Below are positions 36,734 to 45,318 of a stretch of DNA of 50,460 nucleotides, one piece after another. The notes under the pieces are model-generated. The model searched no databases, had not been told where the DNA came from, and saw only the letters and a list, made by a program, of their open reading frames with translations. A program made the translations under genes and the position numbers. The first letter of the stretch is position 1, and each line of letters opens with the position of its first letter. Origin of the DNA: Lysobacterales bacterium (GTDB lineage: Bacteria > Pseudomonadota > Gammaproteobacteria > Xanthomonadales > Xanthomonadaceae); NCBI GenBank assembly GCA_015655355.1, contig JAATFG010000003.1, forward strand, positions 1-50,460, given 5' to 3'.

Positions 36734-37363
36734 ATGAAGCGCAAGAACAACCTGCTGGTGATGGCCGTCCTGCTCGCCCTGTCCGCTGCCGGCGTCGCCG
36801 TGGCGGCAGATACCACCCCGACCACCGACGCCGCCAAGCCGGCGCATCCGCAGCTCGATGCCAATGGCGACGGTTTCGTCGACAAGGCCGAAGCGGCGAA
36901 ATTCCCCGGCCTCGCCGCGCATTTCGACGCGCTCGACACGAACCACGACGGCAAGCTGTCGAAGGACGAACTGCACGCCGGCTGGAAGCAGCATGCCGGC
37001 GAACACGGCGGTTTCGGTTTCTTCAAGAAGCTGGACACCGACGGTGACGGCCGCGTCAGCAAGGAAGAAGCCAAGGCCGCCGATGACAAGCGCTTCGAGG
37101 AACGCTTCGACAAGATGGACGCCAACCACGACGGCTTCGTCGACAAGTCCGATTTCGAGCTGATCCGCAAGCAGCACCTGGACGAGGCGTTCGCCAAGGC
37201 CGACAGCAACCACGACGGCGTGCTGAGCAAGGCGGAGTTCGAGGCGATCAAGCCCGGCTTCGATGGAGAACGGTTCCATCGTGGCTTCGGCCCGCATCCG
37301 GGCTTTGGCGGTGCGCATGACCATCGTCCGCCGATGGACGACGATGCGCCGGCGGCGAAGTAA
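36734..37363 (+). CDS. Secreted EF-hand calcium-binding protein
   Basis: 209 residues. Signal peptide MKRKNNLLVMAVLLALSAAG with cleavage near VAVAA-DTT. Five canonical 12-residue EF loops, each DxNxDGxxxxxE-like: residues 42-53, 68-79, 101-112, 129-140 and 157-168; the fourth ends in Asp. The C-terminus is Gly/His-rich (GPHPGFGGAHDHRPP) and could bind other metals. Role: likely periplasmic or secreted calcium buffer or sensor. A bidirectional terminator follows. Confidence 0.92.
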   Translation: MKRKNNLLVMAVLLALSAAGVAVAADTTPTTDAAKPAHPQLDANGDGFVDKAEAAKFPGLAAHFDALDTNHDGKLSKDELHAGWKQHAGEHGGFGFFKKLDTDGDGRVSKEEAKAADDKRFEERFDKMDANHDGFVDKSDFELIRKQHLDEAFAKADSNHDGVLSKAEFEAIKPGFDGERFHRGFGPHPGFGGAHDHRPPMDDDAPAAK

Positions 37364-37373
37364 ATGCGATACG

Positions 37374-37402
37374 AAAAAGCCCGCGGCATTCGCGGGCTTT
37401 TT
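37374..37402. terminator. Bidirectional terminator after the EF-hand gene
   Basis: AAAAAGCCCGCG / CGCGGGCTTTTT perfect 12-bp stem around GCATT, between convergent genes. Confidence 0.93.
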
Positions 37403-37411
37403 CTTCGGGGA

Positions 37412-37900
37412 TCATTTTTTCGCCGGTGCGACGTGCTCGAAATGGATCGGCACGCGCTCTTCGTCCGGCGCCAGGGTGTTGTCGGTCGGCGGCAGATAGA
37501 CCGGTTTCGGCGGTGCGGGCCGATGCAGCCACATCAGCATCGCCACCGCCGCGATCACCGCCAGCAGGATCAGGCGGATGCGCCACGCCCACGAACGCTT
37601 CGGCGCGTCCTCGTTGTACGCAAGTCCCATCGCGTAGCTTTCGCGCTGCTCCGGCCGGGTGCTGTCGAGCAGGCCCTGCGCGCGCAGCAGTTCGCGCGCG
37701 CGCAACTGGTCGTCGGCGAAACGCACCCACACCGAGGGCTGCTGGTTCGCCGGCTTCGGTTCGGAAAAACTGAAGCCGCCGCCGAGCTTGCCGCGATACG
37801 ACTGGCCGTTGCGCACGACCACCTCGATGCCGGCCTCGCGCAACAATTGCGCCACGCTTTCGGTGGTTTCGACGCGCTGGCTGGAAAAGATCTGGCGCAT
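37412..37900 (-). CDS. DUF2007-like protein with one membrane segment
   Basis: 162 residues. The N-terminal half (RQIFSSQRVETTESVAQLLR, AGIEVVVRNGQSY, VWVRFADDQLRARELLRAQG) matches the DUF2007 'signal-transducing' fold with its paired beta-alpha-beta units. One membrane segment (about 105-124) and a periplasmic tail follow. Partner and function unknown. It ends the run tesB-DUF2007, one base apart from tesB. Confidence 0.78.
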   Translation of the reverse strand: MRQIFSSQRVETTESVAQLLREAGIEVVVRNGQSYRGKLGGGFSFSEPKPANQQPSVWVRFADDQLRARELLRAQGLLDSTRPEQRESYAMGLAYNEDAPKRSWAWRIRLILLAVIAAVAMLMWLHRPAPPKPVYLPPTDNTLAPDEERVPIHFEHVAPAKK

Positions 37901-37901
37901 C

Positions 37902-38786
37902 TCAGGCCTTCGTTTCGGTTACCCGGATCAGGCCTTCCTGCGCCACGCTGGCGACCAGTTCGCCGGCGCGGTTGAAGATCTGTCCGCGCGCCAGCCCGCG
38001 CGAACTCTGCGCGCTGGGGCTGTCGATCGAATACAGCAGCCAGTCGTCGACCCGGAACGGGCGATGGAACCAGATCGCGTGGTCGAGCGAGGCCATCTGC
38101 ACGCCGGGCTGGTAATAGCTGATCGCGTGCGGATAGGTCGCGGTGCCGAGCAGGCCGAAGTCCGAGGCGTAGGCAAGCATCGCGCGCTGCAGCGCCGGCG
38201 AATCGCTTTCGACCCTTTCGCCCAGGCGGAACCACGCCTTCTGCACCGGCGCCTGCGGCTGCGGGTTCAGTTCGTTGCGCGGATGCACGCGGCGGAATTC
38301 GAACGGGCCGCTGCGGTTCATCCAGCGCTGGATCTTCGGCGGCAGCTTGGCCAGTTCCTCGGCGGAAATCTGCGTCGGCGGCACGTCCTCCGGCGGCGGC
38401 ACCTCGGGCATCGGCGCCTGGTGCTGCACGCCATCCTCTTCGGCCTGGAACGAGCAGGCGCAGAAGAAGATCACCTTGCCGTGCTGGATCGCGGTGACCC
38501 GGCGCACCGAGAAGCTGCCGCCGTCGCGGGTGCGGTCGACGGTGTAGACGATCGGCGCATCGATGTCGCCGGCGCGCAGGAAGTAGGCGTGCAGCGAATG
38601 CGACAGGCGGCCGTTGCCGGCATCCATCGTCGCCTGCGCGGCGGACAGCGCCTGGCCGAGCACCTGCCCGCCGAACACGTACTTGGTGCCGATGTCGCGG
38701 CTCTGGCCGCGGAACAGGTCCTCTTCGAGGCGTTCGAGCGTGAGCAGTTCGACGAGCTCGTGGGCGGGGGCGTGGTCGGGCGACAC
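37902..38786 (-). CDS. tesB: Acyl-CoA thioesterase II
   Basis: Double hot-dog thioesterase that hydrolyses medium and long acyl-CoAs. 294 residues, full length. FRGQSRDIGTKYVFGGQVLGQAL, LHAYFLRAGDIDAPI, RDGGSFSVRRVTAIQHG and the C-terminal ASLDHAIWFHRPFRVDDWLLY are diagnostic; the catalytic Asp lies in SLDHAIWF. A CCCTCTCTCCC palindrome lies upstream of it. Confidence 0.96.
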   Translation of the reverse strand: MSPDHAPAHELVELLTLERLEEDLFRGQSRDIGTKYVFGGQVLGQALSAAQATMDAGNGRLSHSLHAYFLRAGDIDAPIVYTVDRTRDGGSFSVRRVTAIQHGKVIFFCACSFQAEEDGVQHQAPMPEVPPPEDVPPTQISAEELAKLPPKIQRWMNRSGPFEFRRVHPRNELNPQPQAPVQKAWFRLGERVESDSPALQRAMLAYASDFGLLGTATYPHAISYYQPGVQMASLDHAIWFHRPFRVDDWLLYSIDSPSAQSSRGLARGQIFNRAGELVASVAQEGLIRVTETKA

Positions 38787-38832
38787 GGTGGCAATTCCGG
38801 CGAAGTGGAACCGCGATTATACCGGCCCACGA

Positions 38833-38877
38833 TTTTTCCCTCTCTCCCGCTGGCGGAGGAGGGATCGGGCGAGGGGA
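38833..38877. repeat. Intergenic palindromic repeat, CCCTCTCCC family
   Basis: TTTTTCCCTCTCTCCCGC then GGCGGAGGAGGGATCGGG and GAGGGG between the amidase and tesB genes; same pattern as copies near 3641, 29233 and 35370. Imperfect stem. Confidence 0.55.
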
Positions 38878-39423
38878 TCAGGGCTTCAACCGCTCCAGGC
38901 TCACGTCCTTCAGCACCCGTGTCCACGGGAACAGCGGGCCCGGGTCCATCTTGCGCGCGACCGGCACGCTGTCGTCGTCGCTGGCCGGCACCCGCTCGGT
39001 GTCGAGGTCCTCGTGGCCGGCGATGAAGCGCAGCTTCGGCATGCGCAGTTGCAGGTCGTGCAGCAGGCGCACCAGCGCGGCGACCTGCGCGTCGGCATAG
39101 GCCTCGGTCATTTCCTGCCGGCCTTTCGCCAGCCAGTCGGGGAAACGGCCGGTGTTGACCAGCTCGATGCCGATGCTGCGCTCGTTCCAGCCGCGCACGT
39201 GGTGGGCGATGCAGGTTGGCTCGACGTAGCGGTGCACGCTGCCGTCGCGGTCGATGTAGTAATGCCCGCTGTTGCCGGTGCCGCTCGGATAGAGCACGCG
39301 TTCGCCGTATTCGCGCGCGCTGGCCAGGTCGGGCAGTTCGGTGCAATGGATGACGACCGTGTCGATCCGGTCGATGGGCCGGGTTTGCAGCTTGTGTTCG
39401 TAAGGCAGCGGTTCGACCAGCAT
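38878..39423 (-). CDS. N-acetylmuramoyl-L-alanine amidase, AmpD/Amidase_2 type
   Basis: 181 residues from MLVEPLPYEHKLQTRP; no signal peptide. The PGRP/Amidase_2 zinc ligands are visible: H26 in VVIHCTE, H137 in FIAGHEDLD and D160 in RKMDPGPLFPW (in AmpD this last ligand is also Asp). SGHYYIDRDGSVHRYV and HHVRGWNERSIGIELV are diagnostic. It should cleave the muramyl-L-Ala bond, probably in cytoplasmic peptidoglycan recycling. It diverges from the small hydrolase gene. Confidence 0.92.
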   Translation of the reverse strand: MLVEPLPYEHKLQTRPIDRIDTVVIHCTELPDLASAREYGERVLYPSGTGNSGHYYIDRDGSVHRYVEPTCIAHHVRGWNERSIGIELVNTGRFPDWLAKGRQEMTEAYADAQVAALVRLLHDLQLRMPKLRFIAGHEDLDTERVPASDDDSVPVARKMDPGPLFPWTRVLKDVSLERLKP

Positions 39424-39498
39424 CGGTGTGCGCGGCAGGGTGGGGCGTTGGCGGATGCTAACATTCGCCACCCCGCAAACCACAAGGATCGCCGCCGC

Positions 39499-40035
39499 AT
39501 GAGCCGTGGCCATTGCATTCTCTCCCACGGCTTCGAGAGCGGCCCGGACGCGACCAAGGTGACGGCGCTGGCCGACGTGGCCGAGCGCTTCGGCTGGAGC
39601 CACGAACGTCCCGATTACACCGGCTTCGACGCGCAGCGCGACATCGGCGAACTCGGCAACGTGCCGGCGCGCGTGCAGCGCTTGCTGGAACGCGCGCAGG
39701 CGGCGGCGGAGAACGGCCCGCTGGTGCTCGCCGGTTCGAGCCTGGGCGCGTGGATTTCCGGCATCGTCTCGCTGCAGGTGCCGGTGCGTGCGCTGTTCCT
39801 GATGGCGCCGCCGATCGGCCTCGGCAAAGACCCGCAATACCAGTTGCGCGCGGCCGAGGTGCCGACTTCGGTCATCCACGGCTGGGACGACGAACTGATC
39901 CCGGCCGGCGATGTCGTCGCGTGGTCGCATCCCCGCCGCGACCGCTTGTTGCTGGTCAACGATTCGCACCGCCTGAGCGATCACGTCGCGACGTCGGCGC
40001 AGGCGTTTGCCGAATTGCTCGAATCATTGCAATGA
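39499..40035 (+). CDS. Small alpha/beta hydrolase (YqiA/KANL3-like)
   Basis: 178 residues. [20 protein letters not shown] at the start is typical of this small hydrolase group. The nucleophile elbow GSSLG gives S81, D130/D131 in HGWDDELIP is the acid, and H157 in DSHRLSDH the base. Substrate unknown. It overlaps rlmKL by 4 bases (ATGA at 40032-40035), so the two are co-translated. Confidence 0.88.
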   Translation: MSRGHCILSHGFESGPDATKVTALADVAERFGWSHERPDYTGFDAQRDIGELGNVPARVQRLLERAQAAAENGPLVLAGSSLGAWISGIVSLQVPVRALFLMAPPIGLGKDPQYQLRAAEVPTSVIHGWDDELIPAGDVVAWSHPRRDRLLLVNDSHRLSDHVATSAQAFAELLESLQ

Positions 40036-42179
40036 AATTCTTCGTCTCCTGCGCCAAGGGCCTCGAATACCTGCTCGCCGACGAGTTGCTGGCGTTCGGC
40101 GCGCAGAGAGCCACCGCGACCATTTCCGGGGTCAACGTCGAAGGCGAACCGATCGACGCGCAGCGCGCGGTGCTGTGGTCGCGCGTCGCATCGCGCGTGC
40201 TGTGGCCGGTCGGCGATTTCGATTGCCCCGACGAGCAGGCGCTGTACGACGGCGTGTACGCGTTGAACTGGCAGCAGCATCTGTCCAGCGAACTGACCAT
40301 CGCGGTCGATGCGCACGTCAGCGGCGAGGCGATCACTCATTCGCGTTTCGCCGCGCAGAAAATCAAGGACGCCATCGTCGACCACTTCCGCGATTTCGCC
40401 TTGCCGCGGCCAAGCGTCGACGTCGAGAATCCCGACGTGCGCGTGAATCTTTCGCTGCGCAAAGGGCGCGCGACGATTTCGATCGACGTGTCCGGCGGGC
40501 CGATGCATCGCCGCGGCTGGCGCAAGGAGCAGAACGAAGCGCCGCTGAAGGAAAACCTCGCCGCCGCGGTGCTGATGCGCGGCGGCTGGCCGAAGCTGTA
40601 CCACGATGGCAGCGCGCTGCGTGATCCGATGTGCGGCAGCGGCACTTTGCTGATCGAAGGCGCGTTGATGGCCGCCGACGTCGCGCCGGGCCTGCAGCGA
40701 CATGGCAATGCCTTGCCGACGCGCTGGCTCGGTTTCGACACCAAGCAATGGCGCGAATTGCACGCCAACGCGGTGCAGCGCGAACAGGCCGGCATGGCCG
40801 CGCTGAAGCCGGTGTTCTTCGGCAGCGATCTGGATGCGCGCGCGATCCGCAGCGCGAAGGAAAACGCGGTGCTTGCCGGTTTCGCCGGCTTGCTGCAATT
40901 CGAGACGCGCGACATCGCGCAGATCGAGCCGATCGACGTGGACGGCAAGCCGGTCGAGCGCGGTCTGGTCGTGTGCAATCCGCCGTACGACGAGCGTCTC
41001 GCCGCCGATGCCGAGTTGTATCGACTGCTCGGCAATTCGCTGAAAGCCGCTGCGCCGGATTGGCGCGCCAGCCTGTTGTGCGGCAACGACGAACTGGCCC
41101 GCGCCAGCGGCCTGCGCGCAGCGAAGAAATACCAGATGTTCAACGGTGCGATCGAGTGCGCGCTGATTGTGGTCGATCCGGTTTTGTTCAAGAAGCCTGA
41201 AAGCAGCGAGCCGCGCGAATTGAGCGAAGGCGCGCAGATGGTCGCCAATCGCCTGCGCAAGAATCTGAAGAAGTTGAAGTCGTGGCGCGAGCGCGAAAGC
41301 GTCACCTGTTATCGTGCGTATGACGCGGATTTGCCGGAATATTCGGCGGCCATCGACGTCTACACCGAAGCCGGCAGCGGCAAAATATTTTTGCACGTGC
41401 AGGAATACGCCGCGCCGGCGACGATTCCCGAACACGACGTGCGCCGCCGCTTCGGCGATCTGCTCGCCGCCGCGCGCGAAGTGTTCGGCGTGCCGAAGGA
41501 GCAGGTCGCGATCAAGTCGCGTTCGCGCGGCAAGGGTGGTTCCAAGTACGGACGTTTCGAGCAGCGTGACGAGTTCGTCACGGTCGTCGAAAACCACGCG
41601 AAGCTGCGCGTCAACCTGTTCGATTACCTCGATACCGGCCTGTTCCTCGATCATCGCCCGCTGCGCAAGCGGATGGCGGGCGAGGCGCGCGGCAAGCGCT
41701 TCCTCAACCTGTTCTGCTACACCGGCGTAGCCTCGGTGCAGGCGGCGGTGGCGGGAGCGGCGAGCACGACCAGCGTGGATTTGTCGGCTACCTACTTGCA
41801 ATGGTGCGCGGACAATCTGGCGCTCAATGGTGTGGCCGGCGCGAACCACGAGCTGGTGATGGCCGATGCGTTGCGCTGGCTGGAAGCGGAGCAGGGCGAA
41901 TACGACCTGATTTTCTGCGACCCGCCGACGTTCTCCAATTCCAAGCGCGCCGAGGATTTCGACGTGCAGGCCGAGCATGTACGCCTGCTGCGCGCGTGCG
42001 TGGCGCGCTTGTCGGGCAATGGCGTGCTGTATTTCAGCAACAACTTCCGTCGCTTCAAGCTGGACGAAGCCGGCGTTGCGGCGTTCGCGCGTTGCGAGGA
42101 GATCACGCCGTCGACGATTCCGCCGGATTACGAACGCGATGCGCGCATCCATCGTGCATGGCGGTTGACGCGGTTTTGA
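40032..42179 (+). CDS. rlmL: Bifunctional 23S rRNA methyltransferase RlmKL
   Basis: 715 residues, full length. The first half is the RlmL module: N-terminal ferredoxin-like/THUMP part ([16 protein letters not shown] at the start), then the methylase with [14 protein letters not shown] and the catalytic CNPPYDERL; it makes m2G2445. The second half is the RlmK module with [17 protein letters not shown] and [12 protein letters not shown]; it makes m7G2069. Both catalytic motifs are intact. The start overlaps the hydrolase stop. Confidence 0.96.
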   Translation: MKFFVSCAKGLEYLLADELLAFGAQRATATISGVNVEGEPIDAQRAVLWSRVASRVLWPVGDFDCPDEQALYDGVYALNWQQHLSSELTIAVDAHVSGEAITHSRFAAQKIKDAIVDHFRDFALPRPSVDVENPDVRVNLSLRKGRATISIDVSGGPMHRRGWRKEQNEAPLKENLAAAVLMRGGWPKLYHDGSALRDPMCGSGTLLIEGALMAADVAPGLQRHGNALPTRWLGFDTKQWRELHANAVQREQAGMAALKPVFFGSDLDARAIRSAKENAVLAGFAGLLQFETRDIAQIEPIDVDGKPVERGLVVCNPPYDERLAADAELYRLLGNSLKAAAPDWRASLLCGNDELARASGLRAAKKYQMFNGAIECALIVVDPVLFKKPESSEPRELSEGAQMVANRLRKNLKKLKSWRERESVTCYRAYDADLPEYSAAIDVYTEAGSGKIFLHVQEYAAPATIPEHDVRRRFGDLLAAAREVFGVPKEQVAIKSRSRGKGGSKYGRFEQRDEFVTVVENHAKLRVNLFDYLDTGLFLDHRPLRKRMAGEARGKRFLNLFCYTGVASVQAAVAGAASTTSVDLSATYLQWCADNLALNGVAGANHELVMADALRWLEAEQGEYDLIFCDPPTFSNSKRAEDFDVQAEHVRLLRACVARLSGNGVLYFSNNFRRFKLDEAGVAAFARCEEITPSTIPPDYERDARIHRAWRLTRF

Positions 42180-42180
42180 T

Positions 42181-42747
42181 TCAACAGCCGTTGCCGTCGG
42201 AAAATTGCTGGCTGGCAAGGTAAGTCTGGTTCACGACCGAAGAAAAATCAGCATAGTGGTGCTGGTGGTCGCATTCGACGGTAGTCTGGAATTTTTCGAC
42301 CCAGATGGTCACGGTGCCGTGGATGGTTTTGATTTTACGTGCTTCGAGTCGTGTCAATTGATCTTTGGGGATCACAGCCTTGGCAAATTCATCGGGATTG
42401 TTGATTAAGAGTTCATCGGCGACTTGACCATCGCGTGACCAATACGGCAGCTTGGTGATGCTCGGCTTGTCGAGAATAAATGAAAGGAATTTCTGGCCGT
42501 AGTTATCTTCGTCTTTCGGGTCGAACGTTGCCCAGCCGTATTCGTATTTGCCGGAAACCATGATGCGCCCAGCGTATTCGAGGGAACCATATTTGGCTGC
42601 TTTCCAGTGTCCGGTTGGACCGTCCGCAGGAATGATGTAGGTGATAGGGCCGCCCTCATCGGCAACCGTGATCTTCTTCTGCTCGGCAGCAAGCGCGGAC
42701 ACGCAAAGCGTCATCGCCACAGCGATGAAGAATGACGACTTCAACAT
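42181..42747 (-). CDS. Secreted hypothetical protein, lower GC
   Basis: 188 residues: signal peptide MLKSSFFIAVAMTLCVSALA, then a mature part with KYEYGWATFDPKDEDNYGQK and LTRLEARKIKTIHGT and a C-terminal Cys (DGNGC). No domain recognised. Base composition is clearly lower in G+C than its neighbours, which suggests transfer or relaxed selection. It starts 11 bases after the M23 gene with a GGGGA Shine-Dalgarno and is the last gene of the pyrC run; stops of this gene and rlmKL are one base apart. Confidence 0.8.
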   Translation of the reverse strand: MLKSSFFIAVAMTLCVSALAAEQKKITVADEGGPITYIIPADGPTGHWKAAKYGSLEYAGRIMVSGKYEYGWATFDPKDEDNYGQKFLSFILDKPSITKLPYWSRDGQVADELLINNPDEFAKAVIPKDQLTRLEARKIKTIHGTVTIWVEKFQTTVECDHQHHYADFSSVVNQTYLASQQFSDGNGC

Positions 42748-42758
42748 GATGTTCCCCT

Positions 42759-43610
42759 TCAGTTGCGTTGAAGAACCAGCAGCGGATCAATGCGCACGTC
42801 GAACCAGTTCATGCCCCAATGCAGGTGTGGCCCTGTGGCGCGCCCGGTCATGCCGACCGCGCCGATGACCTGGCCTTGTTCTACTCTGTCGCCGACCTTC
42901 ACGTCGATCCGTGACAGGTGCAGGAAATTCGAGCTGACGCCGTAGCCGTGGTCGAGCAGCAGCGTGCCGCCGGTCAGATACAAATCCGGCGCGGCGAAAG
43001 TGACGATGCCCGCCGCCGGCGCCTTTACCGGCATGCCTTGCGGCACCGCGATGTCCATGCCCGAGTGGCCCGCCGATGCCGGCTGGCCGTTGTATTCGCG
43101 CGCATTGCCGAAGCGCCCGCTGATGCGGCCTTGCACCGGCCAGATGAAGTGCTGGGCGAAGTCGATGCGCGCGTCATCGCGCTGGCGCGCGGCGGCGACC
43201 CGTGCCTGTTCGCGCTCGATGCGCGCGGCGATTTCAGGCGGCGGGTTCACCGTCGCCGGCGGCACGCCGTTGACGTGTTCGATCGGCCAGTCGCGCGGCG
43301 TCACCGCGATGGTTTCATGTTCGCGCTTGCCGTCGGCCAGCGTCACGTCCACATGCAACGGACCTTGCTCGTCGCGGCCCACGCCGAACACGACGGTGCC
43401 GTAATCGCTGATCCGCAGCGTGCGGTTCGCGTAAGCAACCGCGCTGTTCGGCGGTACCTTGCCGAACACCAGCGCGCCTTGCGACACCGATGGCGGAAAG
43501 GCGATGCGCGTGTCCTGTGCGAAGCCTGCGCAAGGCAGCAGCGATGAAACGACCAGCACCGTCATGCCGGTAAAAGCCGGAATCCAGTGCGAAAGCCTGC
43601 GCCGCGACAT
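42759..43610 (-). CDS. M23-family (LytM-type) peptidase
   Basis: 283 residues. The zinc site is complete: H182 and D186 in AGHSGMDIAVP and HLH (262-264) in GPHLHWGMNWF; H231 in NFLHLSRIDV is the usual upstream His. Before it an Ig-like or beta-rich domain (about 32-110). Envelope enzyme or factor that cleaves peptidoglycan cross-bridges. The start ATG overlaps the pyrC stop by one base (TGATG); the first 15 codons include a repeat-derived peptide (HWIPAFTGM), after which M16 could start a plainer signal peptide. Confidence 0.9.
   Translation of the reverse strand: MSRRRLSHWIPAFTGMTVLVVSSLLPCAGFAQDTRIAFPPSVSQGALVFGKVPPNSAVAYANRTLRISDYGTVVFGVGRDEQGPLHVDVTLADGKREHETIAVTPRDWPIEHVNGVPPATVNPPPEIAARIEREQARVAAARQRDDARIDFAQHFIWPVQGRISGRFGNAREYNGQPASAGHSGMDIAVPQGMPVKAPAAGIVTFAAPDLYLTGGTLLLDHGYGVSSNFLHLSRIDVKVGDRVEQGQVIGAVGMTGRATGPHLHWGMNWFDVRIDPLLVLQRN
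43561..43587. repeat. GTCATTCC-type repeat inside the M23 signal-peptide region
   Basis: GTCATGCCGG-TAAAAG-CCGGAATCCAG matches the form of the widespread GTCATTCCCGC...GCGGGAATCC dispersed repeat. It reads in frame as HWIPAFTGM, a peptide known to come from such repeats. A copy of the same type lies at 22850. Confidence 0.6.
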
Positions 43611-44956
43611 CAACGATCGAATTCCAGGCGCATGCCGTTCGGCGTGCCGAGCAGTTCCTTGCCGTTCCAGACCATGCGCCCGTTGACCCAGGTCGCGGCG
43701 ATGCGATGGTGGAAGGTCCGGCCCTCGAACGGCGACCAGCCGCATTTGCTCAGCACGTCCGCGCGCTTGACGGTGAAGGGCGCATCGTCGATCAGCACGA
43801 GGTCGGCGTGATAGCCCTCGCGCAGGAAGCCGCGTTCCCTGACGTCGAACAACTGCGCCGGCGCGTGCGCGAATTTCTGCACGACGCGTTCGACATCGAG
43901 CTTGCCTTCGTGCACCAGTTCCAGTGCGGCGACCAGCGCGTATTGCACCAGCGGCAGGCCGGACGGCGCTTGCACGTACGGCTTTTCCTTCTCTTCCAGC
44001 GTGTGCGGCGCGTGGTCGGTGGCGAGCACGTCGATCACGTCGTCGATCAGTGCCTTGACCAGCGCTTCGCGGTCGCTGGCGTCCTTGATCGCCGGGTTGC
44101 ACTTGATCAGGTTGCCGAGGGTGGCGTAATCGGCGCGGTCGAAACGCAGGAAGTGGATGCAGGTTTCGGCGGTGATGCGCTTGCGCGTGCCATCGCCGCG
44201 GAGCAGCGGACCGCGCTCGAACAAGGCCAGTTCGTCGGCGGTGGAAATGTGCAGCACGTGCAGGCGCGAATCGTGCTTGCGCGCCAGTTCGAGCGCGAGC
44301 CGGGTGGACTTGATGCAGGCTTCGCGCGAACGGATGTCCGGGTGCATGTCCGCGGTCAGCGCGTCGCCGTATTTGGCCTTTAACGCAGCCATGTTCGCAT
44401 CGATCGTCGGCGTGTCTTCGCAGTGGGTGATGATCGGCACCGGCGCGTTGGCGAAGATGCCGTCGAGCACTTCCGGGTTGTCGACCAGCATGTTGCCGGT
44501 GCTGGCGCCCATGAACACCTTGACGCCCGGCGCGGCCTTGGGGTCGAGCGTGCGTACGTGTTCGAGGTTGTCGTTGCTGGCGCCGAAATAGAAACCGTGG
44601 TTGCCCCAGGCGCGGCCCTTCGCCAACGCGTATTTCGCTTCCAGCGCGTCGGCGGTGAGCGTGGGCGGGTTGGTGTTGGGCATGTCCATGAAGCTGGTCA
44701 GCCCGCCGGCGACCGCCGCCGCGGATTCGGTGGCGATGTCGCCCTTGTGGGTCAGGCCCGGTTCGCGGAAATGCACCTGGTCGTCGACCATCCCGGGCAG
44801 CAGCCAGCGCCCACCGGCGTCGATCACCTGTTCGCCTGGTTGTGCGGCGATGTGCGTGTCGATCCTGGCGATGCGGCCGTTCTCGATGCGCAGGTCGGCG
44901 TCGAAGGCGCGGCCTTCGTTGACCAGGCGGGCATTGACGATCAGGGTGGAGGTCAT
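43610..44956 (-). CDS. pyrC: Dihydroorotase, class I-like
   Basis: Third step of pyrimidine synthesis (carbamoyl-aspartate to dihydroorotate). 448 residues. Metal site: Q60-x-H62 in DDQVHFREPG (the first His of the usual HxH is Gln), carboxylated-Lys candidate K146 in GVKVFMGAS, H178 in IITHCED, H236 in HVLHISTA and D314 in ATDHAPH. The same Gln occurs in related dihydroorotases annotated in Bacteroidetes and Xanthomonads as I recall, so it is probably functional. An allantoinase-like role is a lesser alternative. Coupled to the M23 gene (TGATG). Confidence 0.88.
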   Translation of the reverse strand: MTSTLIVNARLVNEGRAFDADLRIENGRIARIDTHIAAQPGEQVIDAGGRWLLPGMVDDQVHFREPGLTHKGDIATESAAAVAGGLTSFMDMPNTNPPTLTADALEAKYALAKGRAWGNHGFYFGASNDNLEHVRTLDPKAAPGVKVFMGASTGNMLVDNPEVLDGIFANAPVPIITHCEDTPTIDANMAALKAKYGDALTADMHPDIRSREACIKSTRLALELARKHDSRLHVLHISTADELALFERGPLLRGDGTRKRITAETCIHFLRFDRADYATLGNLIKCNPAIKDASDREALVKALIDDVIDVLATDHAPHTLEEKEKPYVQAPSGLPLVQYALVAALELVHEGKLDVERVVQKFAHAPAQLFDVRERGFLREGYHADLVLIDDAPFTVKRADVLSKCGWSPFEGRTFHHRIAATWVNGRMVWNGKELLGTPNGMRLEFDR

Positions 44957-44993
44957 CGCGGATTCCTGTGTTGGAAGATCGGGCGGGTCGGCT

Positions 44994-45212
44994 TCAAGCC
45001 GGGGGGACGGGGTCGTGGCCGCCGGGATGCAGCGGATGGCAGCGGCCGATGCGGCGTGCGGCCAGCCAGCTGCCCTTGAGCGGGCCGAAGCGGGCGATGG
45101 CCTGCATTGCGTATTCGGAACAGGTGGGCGTGAACCGGCAGCGCGGCCCGAGCAGGGGGCTGACGAAGCGCTTGTAGCCGCGCAGCAGGAGGATCATCGA
45201 CCGGCCGATCAT
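44994..45212 (-). CDS. yidD: Membrane protein insertion efficiency factor YidD
   Basis: 72 residues. [31 protein letters not shown] with the two conserved Cys and the final [17 protein letters not shown] identify it. It supports YidC-dependent insertion at the inner membrane. Here it is not next to rnpA/yidC but heads the pyrC-M23 run, 37 bases before pyrC. It diverges from dksA. Confidence 0.95.
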   Translation of the reverse strand: MIGRSMILLLRGYKRFVSPLLGPRCRFTPTCSEYAMQAIARFGPLKGSWLAARRIGRCHPLHPGGHDPVPPA

Positions 45213-45244
45213 TGCGCGCCATGATAACGGAACCGCACGAATGG

Positions 45245-45273
45245 TTGCCGCACCCGTCGCAGTAAGCTATAAA
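45245..45273 (+). promoter_or_regulatory. Sigma-70 promoter of dksA
   Basis: TTGCCG (-35), 17-bp spacer, TATAAA (-10). The expected start near 45280 leaves a leader of about 40 bases and rules out the in-frame ATG at 45241, supporting the GTG start at 45319. Confidence 0.75.
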
Positions 45274-45318
45274 GGCCCGCTTTCCCGCGCCGGGAAGACT
45301 TCACAGGGACCTGCTGTA

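Noticed and set aside
39981-42218. A 745-codon minus-strand open frame opposite rlmKL
   Set aside because: Shadow of the rlmKL coding strand; no recognisable protein.
45241-45318. Upstream in-frame ATG as dksA start
   Set aside because: A good sigma-70 promoter (45245-45273) overlaps that stretch, so translation should begin at the GTG at 45319.
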